Counted from the first letter of the stretch, positions 31,876 through 44,092 are shown. The stretch is 64,000 nt of DNA from Lineus longissimus (GCF_910592395.1 NC_088323.1:12385501-12449500); one strand, 5' to 3'. Translations and numbers: made by a program. The notes: generated from the letters alone by a model not told the origin.

Positions 31876-32422
31876 GTATACCAGCCGAGACATTGGCCTT
31901 TGCTGAAGTATCATGATTATAAATTATTAGCCTATAATAGCAATGCATTGGGCAGGTATGTTATCAGATATCGGGAAAGGGTTTCGAAGACAACATTAAT
32001 GTAAGTAACAATCTTTGTAAAAAATAAACTTTTTCATCTCCCGCTCTATCAACTCAGGTGTAGCCTGTGTAGGCCTAGACATTTTGAAGACTGACATGAT
32101 TTCTGTCATAATTTCAAACTTGTGCGTGCAATAGGCCTAAAGCCGACAGAGGTGGTGGTGGGCGCAATAATTCTGAACTCGACTCTGTAACGTTAGCTAT
32201 AGAAATAGAATATACGGTTACTTCATGACTCTACTAGGCCATAGGGAGGAGGGCCTAGGCCCACATCATACATGGTGAAATGAATGTGCTGCCAGTTTCT
32301 GCCCTACAATAGGCACTAGGCCTAGTCCTACGTGGGCCTACTCTAACGATCAAGGATTGTTATCTCAGAATCAGAAACTAACATAATAGCTAGCTACAGA
32401 ATTAGAATTACCAAGAACTTTC

Positions 32423-32917
32423 ATGCCATTGCTTTATACCTCAATGTTTTTTTTCCAGCTGATCATGTGCAGTATCTGGATACATGAGAGGTTACAGCTT
32501 CGGACGTTGTCTTGGGTTTTTTTGCCAAGCGTGAAATCGTCTCTAGAGATATCGCGGAGGATAACTGATAAACCAGATACCGTTACACATGGTCCATGTA
32601 CTTCTGCAGCCATCTACGTGTATGAGAATGGTAGTGGTGTGTTTTGTGTTCGTGGGGAAATAATTGAAAAATACCAGGTGTTAGATGACAACAGGATTAT
32701 TTTCAATAATTTAAGTCAAAGGCTGGACCTCATGGGGACTAGATACGTGAGCTGTAGCGGGATAGATCTCGTGGAGTACTCTGGAATATGGAGTCATGCA
32801 CGTAAGGACCCTGTGTATATGTTAATTGACTGGACTATATTGATATTCTTGTTGACTTTTAAAACTTGTTTATTGTTATCAACAAGAGGCCCAAGGGCCT
32901 GGCGCTCAGCTGGATGA
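32423..32917 (+). CDS. Unrecognised ORF, possible exon
   Basis: A 164-codon frame ending at TGA 32915. A TTTTTTTTCCAG acceptor-like sequence lies inside at about 32447-32458, so an exon might start at 32459. The middle part (GPCTSAAIYVYENGSGVF, then RYVSCSGIDLVEYSGIW) is not low-complexity, but I recognise no family. The last 12 codons read through a dispersed repeat (GAGGCCCAAGGGCCTGGCG), which suggests the true end is earlier. It may be noise. Confidence 0.25.
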   Translation: MPLLYTSMFFFQLIMCSIWIHERLQLRTLSWVFLPSVKSSLEISRRITDKPDTVTHGPCTSAAIYVYENGSGVFCVRGEIIEKYQVLDDNRIIFNNLSQRLDLMGTRYVSCSGIDLVEYSGIWSHARKDPVYMLIDWTILIFLLTFKTCLLLSTRGPRAWRSAG

Positions 32918-35900
32918 CCTAAAAACATAGGACTGAGGGTGTAAAGTAGTAAATATCGGCTTTATACTACTGTTTGAAGGTCAAGAGAACACGTTATATC
33001 ACTAAAATTTCCAATGCAGAGCTGCCAGCTGGATGAAATATGATTGAACTAATCAGCCATGGTATGTAAATATTACAGGAGGCAACGGAAGATATCCCTA
33101 GTTCAGTATGTTGTATCGGTAGCTTTACAGAAAAGAAGTGTCAGAGAGGATGAGACTTCTCCATGGACAACTGTGGTATGTCCAGGCTGGGTTGTACAGC
33201 ACAAGGATACAAAATGCTGTCTGTAATTGAGAGGTATCCTGATTTAACAGAGGTCAAAATAAATAGAAATTACCAGTTTGGGACTAATACCACTGTCTTT
33301 TTTTTTTTTAATAAGGTAGAGATTACAGGAGTCAACAAAATTAATTTTATTGAGAGAAATTGACCTGTCCTGCAGGTGATTGGAATTTACAATAGGGTCG
33401 TTTTCATGACATTGTGCTCTACTGCGTATCCCTAGTGAGTCAATCGGGAACCAATCTATCCTTGGCGCAGACAGGTTCAAATTGGCTATATCTTGAATAG
33501 ATTGAATTGCGATGAAAATCTAATGCAATAAAGGAGCAATATCGAAGAGACAAATTAATCAAACCAATTGTCCACAGACTCGGACCCTGAAATGGCGTGA
33601 TGTATGCGTGCATATAAAAGTATATCAATTGGTCCGATAGAGATGATGAGGCAATGTCAATATGCCTTGTTCCTTAGTCAGCAATATGCCCCTTTTTATA
33701 CGGAGAAGAAGGAGAACCCAGCTAGGCTTTCACATGTTGGCTTCCAAATGGCTCGAACCAACTGTACTATCACTACTATAAATTTAAAATGCGTGCTCCT
33801 CCTACATGTAGCAATGTCTCGGCCAAAAAGGCACTTAGTCGACAGGCAAGCTGGAAGTTCAGCACTGTGAGCAGCTCCTTGGTAAGTCCATGTCAGGTTC
33901 CGCGCGCCTCTTCAGATACTTCAAGTATTGAAAGCTGTGGTGAGCACATAAAAAGACCATGTCCATGGTCACCTTAATTTGAAAATCCCTTCATAATCAA
34001 GGGCTACCTCTGACTAAAACAGCACCCAAACAATAGACCACCAATTTGACCCCAGCTCCTAACTGCCGGAAAACCCAAGTCCAGCAACCAAAAGTATCAA
34101 AAATACATTTTTGTTTACATTTGAACTGCACACATGCGTTTGTTTATAATTTCATTTCCCGCGAAATCTCGAAAATCAGGTGACCTGCAATCGTGGATTG
34201 AAAATAACATTAACCTGGGTTCAGCAGGTCAGCAGGTGTACTGGCTGTTCCAATCATCCCCCTACAGCCAGCTGTTCAAAAGGTAATGTTATTCACCCCA
34301 CAGGGAGTGCAGGTAATTGATTAAGCCCCTGCATAACTTTACAGCAATGGCTTGGCTTCTGTGAGTGGTAAGGAGAATTGACAGTTTTTTTATGGGAGTA
34401 ACATTATTGTGTTGCTTAAAACGTCTACTTTTTACTCATGTAAGAATCGTAGTGCTAATAATAACTTCAACTTATTTTCCGGATATGATAACACAACACG
34501 CATCTTCATGATCATGATCTTTCTCAAACTAACTGAATGACCTAATCGCCTTGGACGCACAACCACATATCAATCCGCCCCGACGATCGACACATCCATT
34601 CGATTCGATAACACTCGATAAAGTTTGATAAATAAACAAAGTTTTTTTGCTTTTAGCTGTCAAAATCAATGGCAGAATAGTAGAACTAATAGAACTAATT
34701 TCCGAAGTTTCCAATAGTTTGAACACAAATCAGAACATCACCCATCAGCTGGACTCAGATCTGCATAAATTATGATAAATAATGAGGTCGTCGCTTCAAT
34801 TTCGCAAAGAAAGTTGACTCCATTCGAAGGTTGTTTTGACCAAATTCCGTTGAACTCATCGTTATGAGGGCATTTGAACACATTCTCGTTGATCTTTTCA
34901 ATAAACGTGTGAAGTTTCGTACCAAAATATATTTCCGTAAAGGCTTAAATAAGAAAATTTGTCACTTACAAAATCATCGCTCCGGTAGAAATAAAAATGT
35001 CACCGCCATTTTCTTGACGATAGTACTCCAGGTAACCTCGGCGGGTAATTCAGAGCGGAATCATCCGGGGTCAAACAACAGTTTTGCTCACTACCGCCAA
35101 CTGGTGATATAAATCGACACTAATCTATTTTTATTTTAAAACTTCTGTATCATGAAGACCTTTTCAACTTTATTTCAAGCTTTTATCTGCTGGAATAGAG
35201 CGTCAAAAAATTGTTTTTTCATTTACGCATTTTGCCCCCTGGGGAGCTGAATTTGAGTCGAATCGCCCAAATTTTTTTCCGTAAGCAACATTTTCTGCGG
35301 TGTTTGTAAGCAAGACTAGATTTTAAGTGCCTCGGTTGTATGGTTACAAACTGCCCAACTTTGTCTACAGATGGCTGGATGGATGGAAGGAAGGATGGAT
35401 GGAAGGACGGACACCAATCGAATAGCTATTTGACTAGCTCCGCTGACTTTGTCAGCTGAGCTAAAAACACCATGAAAATATGAAAAATAGTGTATTTGAA
35501 TTTGTCTTTTGAACCATTCTGATCTCATTTTATTGTCGGTATGGGGCTTCTTCTCCCTCCATTTCTGACATTATCAAACTTTATGTGACCGGTGCCATCT
35601 CGCCTCCCCTGGTTGTACCCCATGCCAGGTTGTAAAAGGTGCCATCTTGCCTCCCCTGGCTGTACCCAACATGTATGCTAGAGGCGGTGACTGGTACCAT
35701 CTCTCAAGTTGTGACAGGTGCCATCTTGCTGTTACCCGTGCCACCTTGCCTCCCATGGCTGTACCCGTAACAGGTGCCATCTCGCCTCCCCTGGCTATAT
35801 TCCATCAGGTCATCTATTGAGAAGTGATTGATGCAATTAGTGTCGAAGGACTGACCCTACGTTCTCCTCAAAGTCGCACTGATGTGCTGGTCATTGAAAA

Positions 35901-36637
35901 TATGAGGAAAGTAGTGTAACCTCATTTGTGAAACAGAATGCAGACACTAATGTAACCCTTTTTGTTACTGATAGTCCCCCCCCCCCGAAAAAAAAACCCA
36001 ACTGTATATTTGTAAATTTGGAGAAAAAGTTTACTGATGGGCAACATTGTAGGTTGGCATGTCTGGTCTACTACAGGTTTGGGTTAGCCAAACACAATGC
36101 CTAGATTAGCCTAATAAGGCCCAACATAGTGGCACTAAACGGTTACTGTGGGGGGGGGGGGGGCCAATTCTAAACTTTTATTTTGACTGTCCACGACAGG
36201 ATTTTGTCATGGTATGATCTTCACCTCAGCATAAACTGATAAATTCTAAATGTTCTATTTGTCACAAAAGAAGCAAACTGTTAAATTGACATATGAGTGA
36301 CTTGTTTCATTCATAAAGTATGCAAATTTGATTGTTATCATGTACCAGCAGATTTAATTCAATCAAAAATTCATGTTTGAAAATCGATGACCATACCCTG
36401 TAATATATGCTGTCCCAACTTAAAAGCTCCTGACAGGTGGCCAGTGTGTAGCCACTTTTGGCCAAACACAAGGCAGACTCTGAAATGTAATGCATGAATC
36501 TGGACGCGGCAGACTACACCAAGATGAAAGCTCACAGCAAACCACCCAAATAATGACTGTGTAGCACAGAGAGAGATTCATGGTGTTAGATAATTATCAT
36601 TTCCATTCATAACAACTGGTTAGTAACAGAAGGTTAG
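32918..36637. other. Unassigned non-coding stretch with simple repeats
   Basis: No gene is supported. It contains poly-T (33298-33310), a GGATGGAAGG-type tandem run (35374-35410) followed by a dispersed repeat ending GTCAGCTGAGCTAAAAA (about 35466), a degenerate tandem repeat at 35589-35808, a C/A run (35978-35998) and a poly-G run (about 36151-36164). Confidence 0.5.
35589..35808 (+). repeat. Degenerate tandem repeat
   Basis: Four to five imperfect units of roughly 45-60 bases built on GGTGCCATCTTGCCTCCCCT followed by GGCTGTACCC. Units vary in spacing and one is partly deleted near 35690. Confidence 0.75.
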
Positions 36638-36857
36638 TAAGGGATCACGTCCAAAGTCTGCACGCGAATCGAGGCAAAAATTCGCCTAGTCGAATATCGC
36701 CACACTCATATCGCCACACTATTATGATCAGGCGAAATTTCAGACTGAATGAAAATCGCAGGCGAAAAAAATAATCACGCCTAATTCGCTCTAACCAACC
36801 ATCGGAACGAAGCGAACATTACATGTGTTGTAGTATGCGAATTCCCACATCAGCTGA

Positions 36858-36916
36858 CATCACTAGCGACACTACACGGCGAATACCATGACTCGTCCAT
36901 TTTATCCTGCGTGACG
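36858..36916 (+). repeat. Ngaro split repeat A1
   Basis: 59 bases starting CATCACTAGCGACACTACAC, matched at 43819-43877 (A2) with one mismatch. Beyond this, A1 and A2 diverge, so either A1 is short or one copy has been rearranged. Confidence 0.85.
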
Positions 36917-37869
36917 AATCCGGTGGTGTTCGTCTTCGGAGCTCCCGAGATTTCAGGTAAATATTTCGATTTATGCCGCGTAAGGGCCCGATGAGAGATG
37001 AATGTCGCGCAAGGACAATTAGCCGCGAAAGTGCTGTTTGAGAGTGGAATATATCGCAGTTTTTGGAGAATTGTGAAATTGAAATATTGGTGAAAGCGGG
37101 CAAGATGGCCGCGCTGTGTACAGGGTTATGTACAGGTGGTACACGTGTTGTTGTTATTGTACGTGCATGTACATGATGCAGGCAGGGGAGTGAGTGCAAT
37201 ACATGGCATAATAGATCATGTTCGGTGTATGTTATGTTGTGGGCTGTGGATAAGGTCATAGACGCTGGTATTGGGGTGAATATAGGGCCTACTTATGAAT
37301 TGGTACATTCTGTTAGTTACTATGCGAGTGTATAGGCCAATGGAGTTTCTGTCCGGTTTGAATAATATTCACATTCCGACATTGTTGTGTCATTATTATG
37401 TTAAAGTTGGAGCCGGCGGGTATGCAAAAGGATTCGAGTCTTTGGAATAATTGTGGTAGGCCTAGTGCAGTATACGCTTAGCTTGGTGATGCGTGAAGGA
37501 ATATTTATTCAAGGTGCATGTATTTTGGGGACAAGTAGTAATAGACGCTTGAGCATTGAGGTCTCGGTGACCCTCGTTAATCAACATAGGCAACCCTATT
37601 ATGAAAATTTTTAGTACAAGATGGAATGAGTAGAACTCGGCAAAAAAGGCTCACCCGATCTTTACCAAATTTTAAGAGTAGACTAAGGTACACAATTACA
37701 ATATGGAACGTACACGGTATACTTAAAGTGTCATTTATATCTTTTAGGATGATTTTACCGACATTACTAAAGAGGCGGCACTCGCTGAGGGATCGAGATT
37801 TATTGCCATTAATAAGAAGATTTCGCGGATTTTGGCTCCGACCTCCCCAATCAATTTGCACAAGTGTCA
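36917..37869. other. Leader of the Ngaro-like element
   Basis: About 950 bases between A1 and gag. It contains no supported gene; the open frame on the minus strand at 36819-37259 is a shadow. Confidence 0.5.
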
Positions 37870-39008
37870 ATGGAGGACAAAACGTCGGATCTTTCGGTAG
37901 AACGCATTAGCCAGGCATTTCACGAGTTAACGGCCACGCCTGCTGAAGAGATTTTGGACTTAGCAGGAAGAGAACCGAATGGGTCTAACTTTCGCCTTCT
38001 CCTCCACTTGGCGATAATATATGCGAATGAGATAGGCCAGCCTAGGGGTCAAGAGTTAGTGGTAAGTTGTCTTTTAAATCAGATTGGTGTTTGAACAAAG
38101 GATACCTATTGCTGCAGAGTGGTTATTACTATTGGTAACATTCAGTAAGAGTCTAGTTTCTTAGGAGATTTATGCCTTAATATTCAGTACGAAGAAGTAG
38201 ACGTTAGATGGGATAATCCAGGTGGTAGAATTTAATGGATATATATCGTGGTTATACTAGTATCATTATATTTCAGGAACCACAGGCGTCTGGTAGTGCA
38301 GAAACTCCACAGCCACCAAAGAAAAAGGCGCGGACAGCAAGTGAGGAGGTCGCTGAGGGGAGAGGTCAGCCTCAAGCGGGTACGGGGACTGGTGCGAAAG
38401 AAGTGAAGGAGGCTAAGGACCAGGTGAGATCCCTGGCATGCCAGGTGGATCCGAGCGAGTCCCTCATCCTTTTGTATTTGGATAAACTTTCGAGAATAGC
38501 CACGTTAAATGCGCAGGAAGATGCAAGTGTTTTTCAGGAGTTATCTCTACAGGCTACAAAGCTTCAGGGCAAAATAGATTTAGCTCAATTTGTCTTAACG
38601 GTTTTGGGGGGCGAAATAGCTGATGTAGTGGCCAATGCCATTAATAAGTTCACGAAATCGTCGAAGAAGAATATAAAGAAAGTAAAGGTGTCTGATTCAG
38701 ATGATGATGAAGGTGAAAATGTAAAGGTTAAGCAAAAGAGGCAGCCATCGCCATTGACGAATCTGTACCCTCAGGGACCACCCAATACTAATATGATGCC
38801 GATGCAGGGTTTTCAAGCGGGTCAATCTCCTTACCCATATAATGGATACGGCAATTATAGTGGGTATTATAGTAGACCGTATAGACCATATTATCGAGGT
38901 AGGGGCAGGGGTAGAGGTTCGCTTATGGCCCAGGGTTGTTTCTTTTGCGGATCTGATCAACACTATGTTCGAGACTGTGAAAAGATGAAAAAGGCCAAAG
39001 ATAATTAA
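37870..39008 (+). CDS. Ngaro-like gag, two exons
   Basis: Exon 1 is 37870-38061 (ATG, MEDKTSDLSVERISQAF) and exon 2 is 38277-39008 (TAA). The 215-base intron has a strong donor (GTG/GTAAGT) and acceptor (ATATTTCAG/GAA), phase 0. The protein has an N-terminal helical part, a basic/proline segment (PPKKKART), a helical capsid-like middle, an acidic run (DSDDDEGE), an Arg/Gly/Tyr-rich region (YRGRGRGRG) and one CCHC knuckle (CFFCGSDQHYVRDC). Both exons are open throughout. Introns are unusual in retroelements because the RNA genome would lose them unless the unspliced RNA is copied. Confidence 0.75.
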
Positions 39009-39148
39009 TACATGAGTTTTCCCGCCTTTAATCTCAATCCAGGGAATCTAATTCCCTAACAAGGAATTTCCTTGTACGGGTTGGGGTTGGGGGTCCTTTC
39101 CTTCCGCTTTTATGTGATCATTTTCACTTCCAGAATATACAGCAACGG

Positions 39149-41340
39149 GTGTTACATGTACCAGAGTGGGAAAAACAATGTAATTTTAGCCCGGAAGAGG
39201 CGATGTCGAATATCAGTAAGAAGGTGTATTGGACAAATTTGAGAAATCAGGAAGGAAAGGATCCTCATCTCCAACCCCGTGCAAGGCCTTTTGAGGAAGT
39301 TTTACAAGATGGGTCGTTGTCCCAGGACGAGTTACTTGCGTTGATTGATAATTTGTTAGTTCGTGATCCTAACCACTTTGTCGCCGGTGAATTGCATAAT
39401 CATTGTGATGAATGGGAAAAACTCCTTAATTCTGTGTCAGATTCTGATTTGCCTTGTGATAAAATTAGAAGCTGGTTGAAAGATGGGGTGGATGTTACTC
39501 AGTTTTTTAAGCCTTTCAAGGGCAAATTTAAGAAGCAGCAATATGATCACGCACAACCACCTTCTCGATATTTTGAGAATTCACCTAGTTGCAAGGATTT
39601 TGAGAGTTTTATTACGGCTGAACTTGAGGAAAAAATTAGAAATGGAGCAATCACTGTGCTCGGTAAGGTTGGGGAATGTGAACTTCCACACATAGTTATG
39701 CCGCTCACTGTTGAACCAAGCAAACCACGTTTATGCCATGATGAGAGATTTTTAAATATGTGGATTAAGGATTCCCCTTTCTGTTTAGAGAATTTACGTG
39801 ATATGCACCGGGTCATCGGTAAGGATGCCAAGATGGTATCGTCTGACGAGAAGTCAGGGTATAATCATATTCGTTTGTCGGCAGAGTCTCGAAAGTTCTT
39901 CGGGATTCAGTTTGGGGGGTACATTATGGTGTATAATACCCTTCCATTTGGATGGAAGGCGGCCCCGTATATTCACCAGACAGTAGGCATGGTGCCAACG
40001 CTGTATCTGCGTAGTTTTGGTATTTGCACTACGCAGTATATAGATGATAGATTTGCAGCGGAGGCAATTAGCCAAAGTACAGGCAAGCTGGTAATTAACA
40101 TAGATCTTACTAGGTATGCATTAATACAGTTGTTGGATCGGTTAGGATATTTCTTCGCACTACACAAGAGCAGTTTGTTGGGGGTGACATCATTGAGACA
40201 CCTGGGCTTTATTGTGGACTCTGAAAAGCAGGCTTATTTATTACCCCAGGATAAAAAAGACAGTTTCATAGCTTTGAGACAAAGTATATTGGAGCGGGAG
40301 ACGGTAGATGTGAGAACGCTTTGGTACTCGTTGTACCTGCAGCGAAATTATATACAAGGGAGATTAATAGGGCTATATCGTTTTGCCTACAACATGATAG
40401 ACAAGTGCAGCTTTATCCCGGGTTAGTGGAGGAGATTAAACATTGGGAGTTTATTGATTCATGGAGTGGTTTTCTATCATGGAAATTAGAGTGTCATAAG
40501 CAGGTGATGTTGGCGACAGATGCGTCTCTGTTTAAATTCGGTGTGAAGATGTTGTCAGGGTATATGCCCGGTACCTCGTTTTCAGATTTTTGGAGAGAGG
40601 GGGATAATAGACCGATACATTTAAAGGAGGCAGATGCTATTTGCTGTGCTCTTCAGTCGATTGGGTCTCAGATTGCGGGTCATAGGGTAGATGTGTTTAC
40701 GGACAGTAAAGTTGTAGTGGCAGCATGGGAAAATCAGGGAGTGAGAGACAGAGCACTGAGTGATATGGTGAAAAAGTTGTTTCAGCTTGTGTATGGCTTC
40801 TGTGTTGATTTGAGGTTGTATTACATTCCGTCTGGGGACAATCCTGCTGATGCTCCATCAAGAAAGTTGTGTATGTCAGATGTAACGTTGTCTGGTAAAT
40901 CATGGCACACGGTTCAGCGGTTATTTGGCCCTCATACGTTGGATTTAATGGCGTTAGACAGTAACGTCATGAAAGATGCGGATTCACGGCCTTTGCATCA
41001 TTTCACTCCAGGGCCAAGCCCAAACTCAGCAGGAGTTAATTTGTTCGCTCAAAACATTATGTCATGCGAGAATCCATACGTTTTTCCACCATACCCCTTG
41101 ATTTTGCCAGTTCTGACTTTCTTGATGGAACAGAAGATAGCAGGCTATACACTGGTGGCTCCTGGACTGCAAAATTCCCCTATTTGGGCTCCAGTTATAC
41201 GAATGTACACAAAGTCGTCTGTTTGTCTGGGCTATATAGGACAGAAGGGGGTAATTTTGCTGCCATCGAAGAGAGGATTTATTTTGGATACCAACGGGTT
41301 AAAACATGCCTTGTATGTTTATAGGTTATCCTTTCAATAG
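39149..41340 (+). CDS. Ngaro-like reverse transcriptase-RNase H, one disruption
   Basis: The RT frame 39149-40426 could begin upstream at a CTTCCAG acceptor (about 39134). It contains KPRLCHDERFLN, SSDEKSGYNHIRL (first catalytic D region), LPFGWKAAPYI and the active site QYIDDRF. A change of frame, probably with a small deletion, occurs near 40315-40330. The second frame then carries RNase H: MLATDASLFKFG (first D), AICCALQSI (E position region), VFTDSKVVVAAW (second D) and DNPADAPSRK (last D). It ends at TAG 41338-41340. RT and RNase H copy element RNA to DNA. The tyrosine recombinase follows in the same frame immediately after this TAG. Confidence 0.85.
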
Positions 41341-42600
41341 AGTGTTAACAAGTTTAAAAAATTTGGCATTTGTACATTCCAGGTTATTAGCAATGTAAGA
41401 GGACCACAGGTTAATATAGCGGCTATTGAAAACAGGATTTCATACCTTAATACAGTTTGGCAAGGTTCAGATAAGTATAAGAGACAGTGTAGTGTGAAGA
41501 AGTCATTGTTACTCTTTTATGATGAGCTGCCGTATAAGCCATCTTTGAGTACGTGTCATCCGGTAGATGTGTTAAAGTTTTTAGTTTATAAGGATACTGT
41601 TCGGAAAACTAAAATCCATAATATACAATGTCCCTATTTGGGGAATAAGCGTGAGATAAGGTGTTCTTGTCCACTTAGATTGGCTGCTGCGACAGCTAAA
41701 AATTTAGCTCAAAAATTGGTGGACGTTTTTGAGCTAGAAGGTAGAGGCAGGGAATGGAACATAAAAACAAATAGTGGAAATCCTGCATCATCACTGGTGG
41801 TTGAGAATTATTGCAAACAAATAGCCTTAGAACAGGCTCAAGCTCATGTTTTACCATCTCAGGCTAAGCCACTTTTCTTGAGTAAGCTTACGCAGCTGGC
41901 GAAATATATTGATAACCAGTTTGGTAGGCCGGATCTGTCATTGAGACAGAGGTTTGTGTTGATAAGGGACCAGGCATTTTTCAAACTTCTTTACTTTGCC
42001 GGAGACAGAGCGACTGATTTATCTAGAGTTCCTTCACAGGAGGTGAAAAGATTGTCGGATGACTTAGGCATGTTATTTTGCCATACCATTACGAAGACAA
42101 TAAGGGGTGGAAATTCAACTGTAAATCAATTTGTTGTTAAGAGATGTGAAGATAAGCAGATATGTCCAATAGCAGGCTTGGAACGGTATATCCGTTGGTG
42201 TAAATCAAAGGGTGTTAACCTAGCATATGGATATTTATTTAGGGTGGTAGACGAGTCGGGTAGAGTCTTGGACGACAATGTTACATATTCTGTAATGTAT
42301 TTGAGATTCAGAGAGTATTTGGTAACCTTGGGAATTTACCAGGGTGAAACCCCACATAGTCTCCGTGCGGGATGCTCAGTACTTCTCGGTCTGTCAGGAT
42401 CAGTCAAAAATGAACGGCAAATGATGGACCATGTCGGTTGGGCGACTCAAGAGTCCGCTTCGTATTATAGTAGAGTAGAAAAGGTTAGGGATGCGGCTGT
42501 CGTTGCCGGACGTTTGGCGGATTCGACTACTAATTCGGACAATTTTGAGAAAGTGTTCTATGAATGTGTGCCAGATAGCTTATCAAATGCGTTTGGTTAA
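41341..42600 (+). CDS. Ngaro-like tyrosine recombinase
   Basis: Open from 41341 without a stop to TAA 42598-42600; first ATG at 41494, but coding-like sequence (VISNVRGPQVNIAAIENR) begins at 41383 after a TTCCAG acceptor-like site. The C-terminal catalytic domain shows FAGDRATDLSRV (first R), TPHSLRAG (H-x-x-R), MDHVGW and SYYSRV (nucleophile Y). All key residues are present. The protein integrates the circular DNA intermediate, replacing the DDE integrase of LTR elements. It is the best reference for the fragment at 10501-10944. Confidence 0.88.
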   Translation, partial: SVNKFKKFGICTFQVISNVRGPQVNIAAIENRISYLNTVWQGSDKYKRQCSVKKSLLLFYDELPYKPSLSTCHPVDVLKFLVYKDTVRKTKIHNIQCPYLGNKREIRCSCPLRLAAATAKNLAQKLVDVFELEGRGREWNIKTNSGNPASSLVVENYCKQIALEQAQAHVLPSQAKPLFLSKLTQLAKYIDNQFGRPDLSLRQRFVLIRDQAFFKLLYFAGDRATDLSRVPSQEVKRLSDDLGMLFCHTITKTIRGGNSTVNQFVVKRCEDKQICPIAGLERYIRWCKSKGVNLAYGYLFRVVDESGRVLDDNVTYSVMYLRFREYLVTLGIYQGETPHSLRAGCSVLLGLSGSVKNERQMMDHVGWATQESASYYSRVEKVRDAAVVAGRLADSTTNSDNFEKVFYECVPDSLSNAFG

Positions 42601-42687
42601 AATGTGTATGGAGGAGAGTGATACCTATATTGTAAGATATCCATTTTTGGCATCAAATATGGGTATAGGGCAGAGGTCAGAATTTAA

Positions 42688-43487
42688 AGGCCATATATCA
42701 AGGTTTGAAAACATGCTTGATACTCATGAAATATGTTGAGGGTTAAAAAAACAAGATCCCAGACATTAAAAAAATTCTAATAATAAAGTCATTATTTAGT
42801 TATTTCAATTTTCAAGTTTAAACTATTTGAATTTCCCACCACACACAACTTTAGATTAGTTCCACATGTGGCCGCTAGGGATTTTTTTGATGACGTAGAT
42901 CAGGTCAGTCAGAACAAAGCAAGATGGCTACCGCATACAGTTCAGAGAGTGAGAGCAGTGAATTTGAGGATGTTTTGGTCGATACAGAAGGATATTTAAA
43001 CGTTGAGCCATACATGTTCGAGCCATTAATATCAATAGATCATAATGAGAGTGATCATTCGGACGAAAGTGATTAGAATTTGTGGTTAATCAATTTGCAT
43101 GGCAGACCTGCCGATATAGCAAAGAAGACATTGATAGACGGTTGCAGATCCATAACATGTATGATTTTGAACAGACTAATGTTGCACAATATTGTTTCGC
43201 CTCGTCAGTGTTGTATCGCCAGTTATGTCATGACGCTGAACTACTATTGAAAAGTGACGGTATTATGCACAATCATCTTGACGTGACGATATAATGCCGT
43301 GCAACGTTAGATAGGCTTAGATGTCAGATGACAATAATCTGTCATTGACAGTGGCTGTCACTGACACTGACCTGTGTCGCTTTCACCATGCTAATTGCAT
43401 TTGGTTTTCTGTATTGTATAAAGTGTTATGTACACTTTTGAAATCGTCTTACAGCAGAAAATGGCAAAAAACCTTGATATATGGCCT
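42688..43487. mobile_element. Kolobok-like transposon, copy 2 (internally deleted)
   Basis: 800 bases between TTAA at 42684-42687 and 43488-43491, with the same ends as copy 1 (AGGCCATATATCAAGGTTT and complement). It matches copy 1 closely except that about 590 bases, including the THAP domain, are missing at the join near 43390. Compared with copy 1 it keeps an extra 12-base segment (about 43203-43215) and lacks some small insertions. Confidence 0.9.
42924..43076 (+). CDS. 50-residue acidic ORF, second copy
   Basis: Same ORF as 27029-27181 (MATAYSSESESSEFEDVL), differing at residues 3 (S/T) and 38 (L/I). Downstream, an open stretch from 43082 (NQFAWQTCRYSKEDIDRR) continues to 43294 and may be a further part of the original protein in another frame. 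Confidence 0.5.
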   Translation: MATAYSSESESSEFEDVLVDTEGYLNVEPYMFEPLISIDHNESDHSDESD

Positions 43488-43741
43488 TTAAGTATTATCA
43501 GGGTTCTGCTGGTATCCCTGTGTTAAGTTGATTATAGGGCGTAATATGCGCAATAAAGTAATATATTATACGTTAAGACGTTTTTGTTTTTTTGTTTTTT
43601 TTGGTTTCGGTTTTTTTGTTTTTTTTTTTTCCTTTTCTGCATTGTTTTCGGACAAAGTGTTGGGAAGTATTGGGGAGTAAGTATTGGGGGTGGGAAAAAG
43701 GGGAACAGTGTACTGGGATGTATACATTGGTGAATATTACA

Positions 43742-43818
43742 ACATGCTGGTTTTCCTCCCCAATACTTCTGTGTCAAAGAGTCATGAGAAGCAAGTAGTG
43801 CTGCTGGTGATGAGGTAA
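43742..43818 (+). repeat. Ngaro split repeat B1
   Basis: 77 bases starting ACATGCTGGTTTTCCTCCCC, identical to B2 at 44016-44092. Confidence 0.9.
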
Positions 43819-44015
43819 CATCACTAGCGACACTACACGGCGAATACCATGACTCGTCCATTTTATCTTGCGTGACGTAGAAGATGGAAGAGAGATGTTG
43901 GAGTGATGAGAAAATATATTAAACATCGGTAAAGACTCGGGGGTGTATGGCAAGTGGTTCCCCTCCCCGCCCACCCTTCCTGAGTAAGCGGTTGTATCCT
44001 TTCATGCTCTTTGAC
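43819..44015 (+). repeat. Ngaro split repeat A2
   Basis: 197 bases between B1 and B2; its first 59 bases match A1. The remaining part has no partner after A1. Confidence 0.75.
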
Positions 44016-44092
44016 ACATGCTGGTTTTCCTCCCCAATACTTCTGTGTCAAAGAGTCATGAGAAGCAAGTAGTGCTGCTGGTGATGAGGTAA
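44016..44092 (+). repeat. Ngaro split repeat B2 (right end of the element)
   Basis: Identical to B1. Sequence after 44092 returns to the outer Harbinger-like element. Confidence 0.85.

Larger units (their letters stand above)
36858..44092 (+). mobile_element. Ngaro-like tyrosine-recombinase retrotransposon
   Basis: Gag, RT-RNase H and tyrosine recombinase lie in one orientation (37870-42600). The ends show split direct repeats: A1 at 36858-36916 matches A2 starting at 43819 (59 bases, one mismatch), and B1 at 43742-43818 is identical to B2 at 44016-44092 (77 bases), giving the order A1-genes-B1-A2-B2. Split repeats with no methyltransferase ORF indicate the Ngaro branch of DIRS order elements. 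Such elements insert through a circular intermediate with their recombinase and leave no target duplication. Copy 2 of the Kolobok-like transposon sits between the recombinase gene and B1. Confidence 0.85.

Noticed and set aside
31656-31916. Phe/Leu/Cys-rich and Lys/Gly-rich ORFs on both strands
   Set aside because: They are translations of a polypyrimidine minisatellite.
43532-43861. Lys/Gln-rich minus-strand ORF
   Set aside because: Caused by a poly-T tract and the Ngaro B1/A2 repeats.
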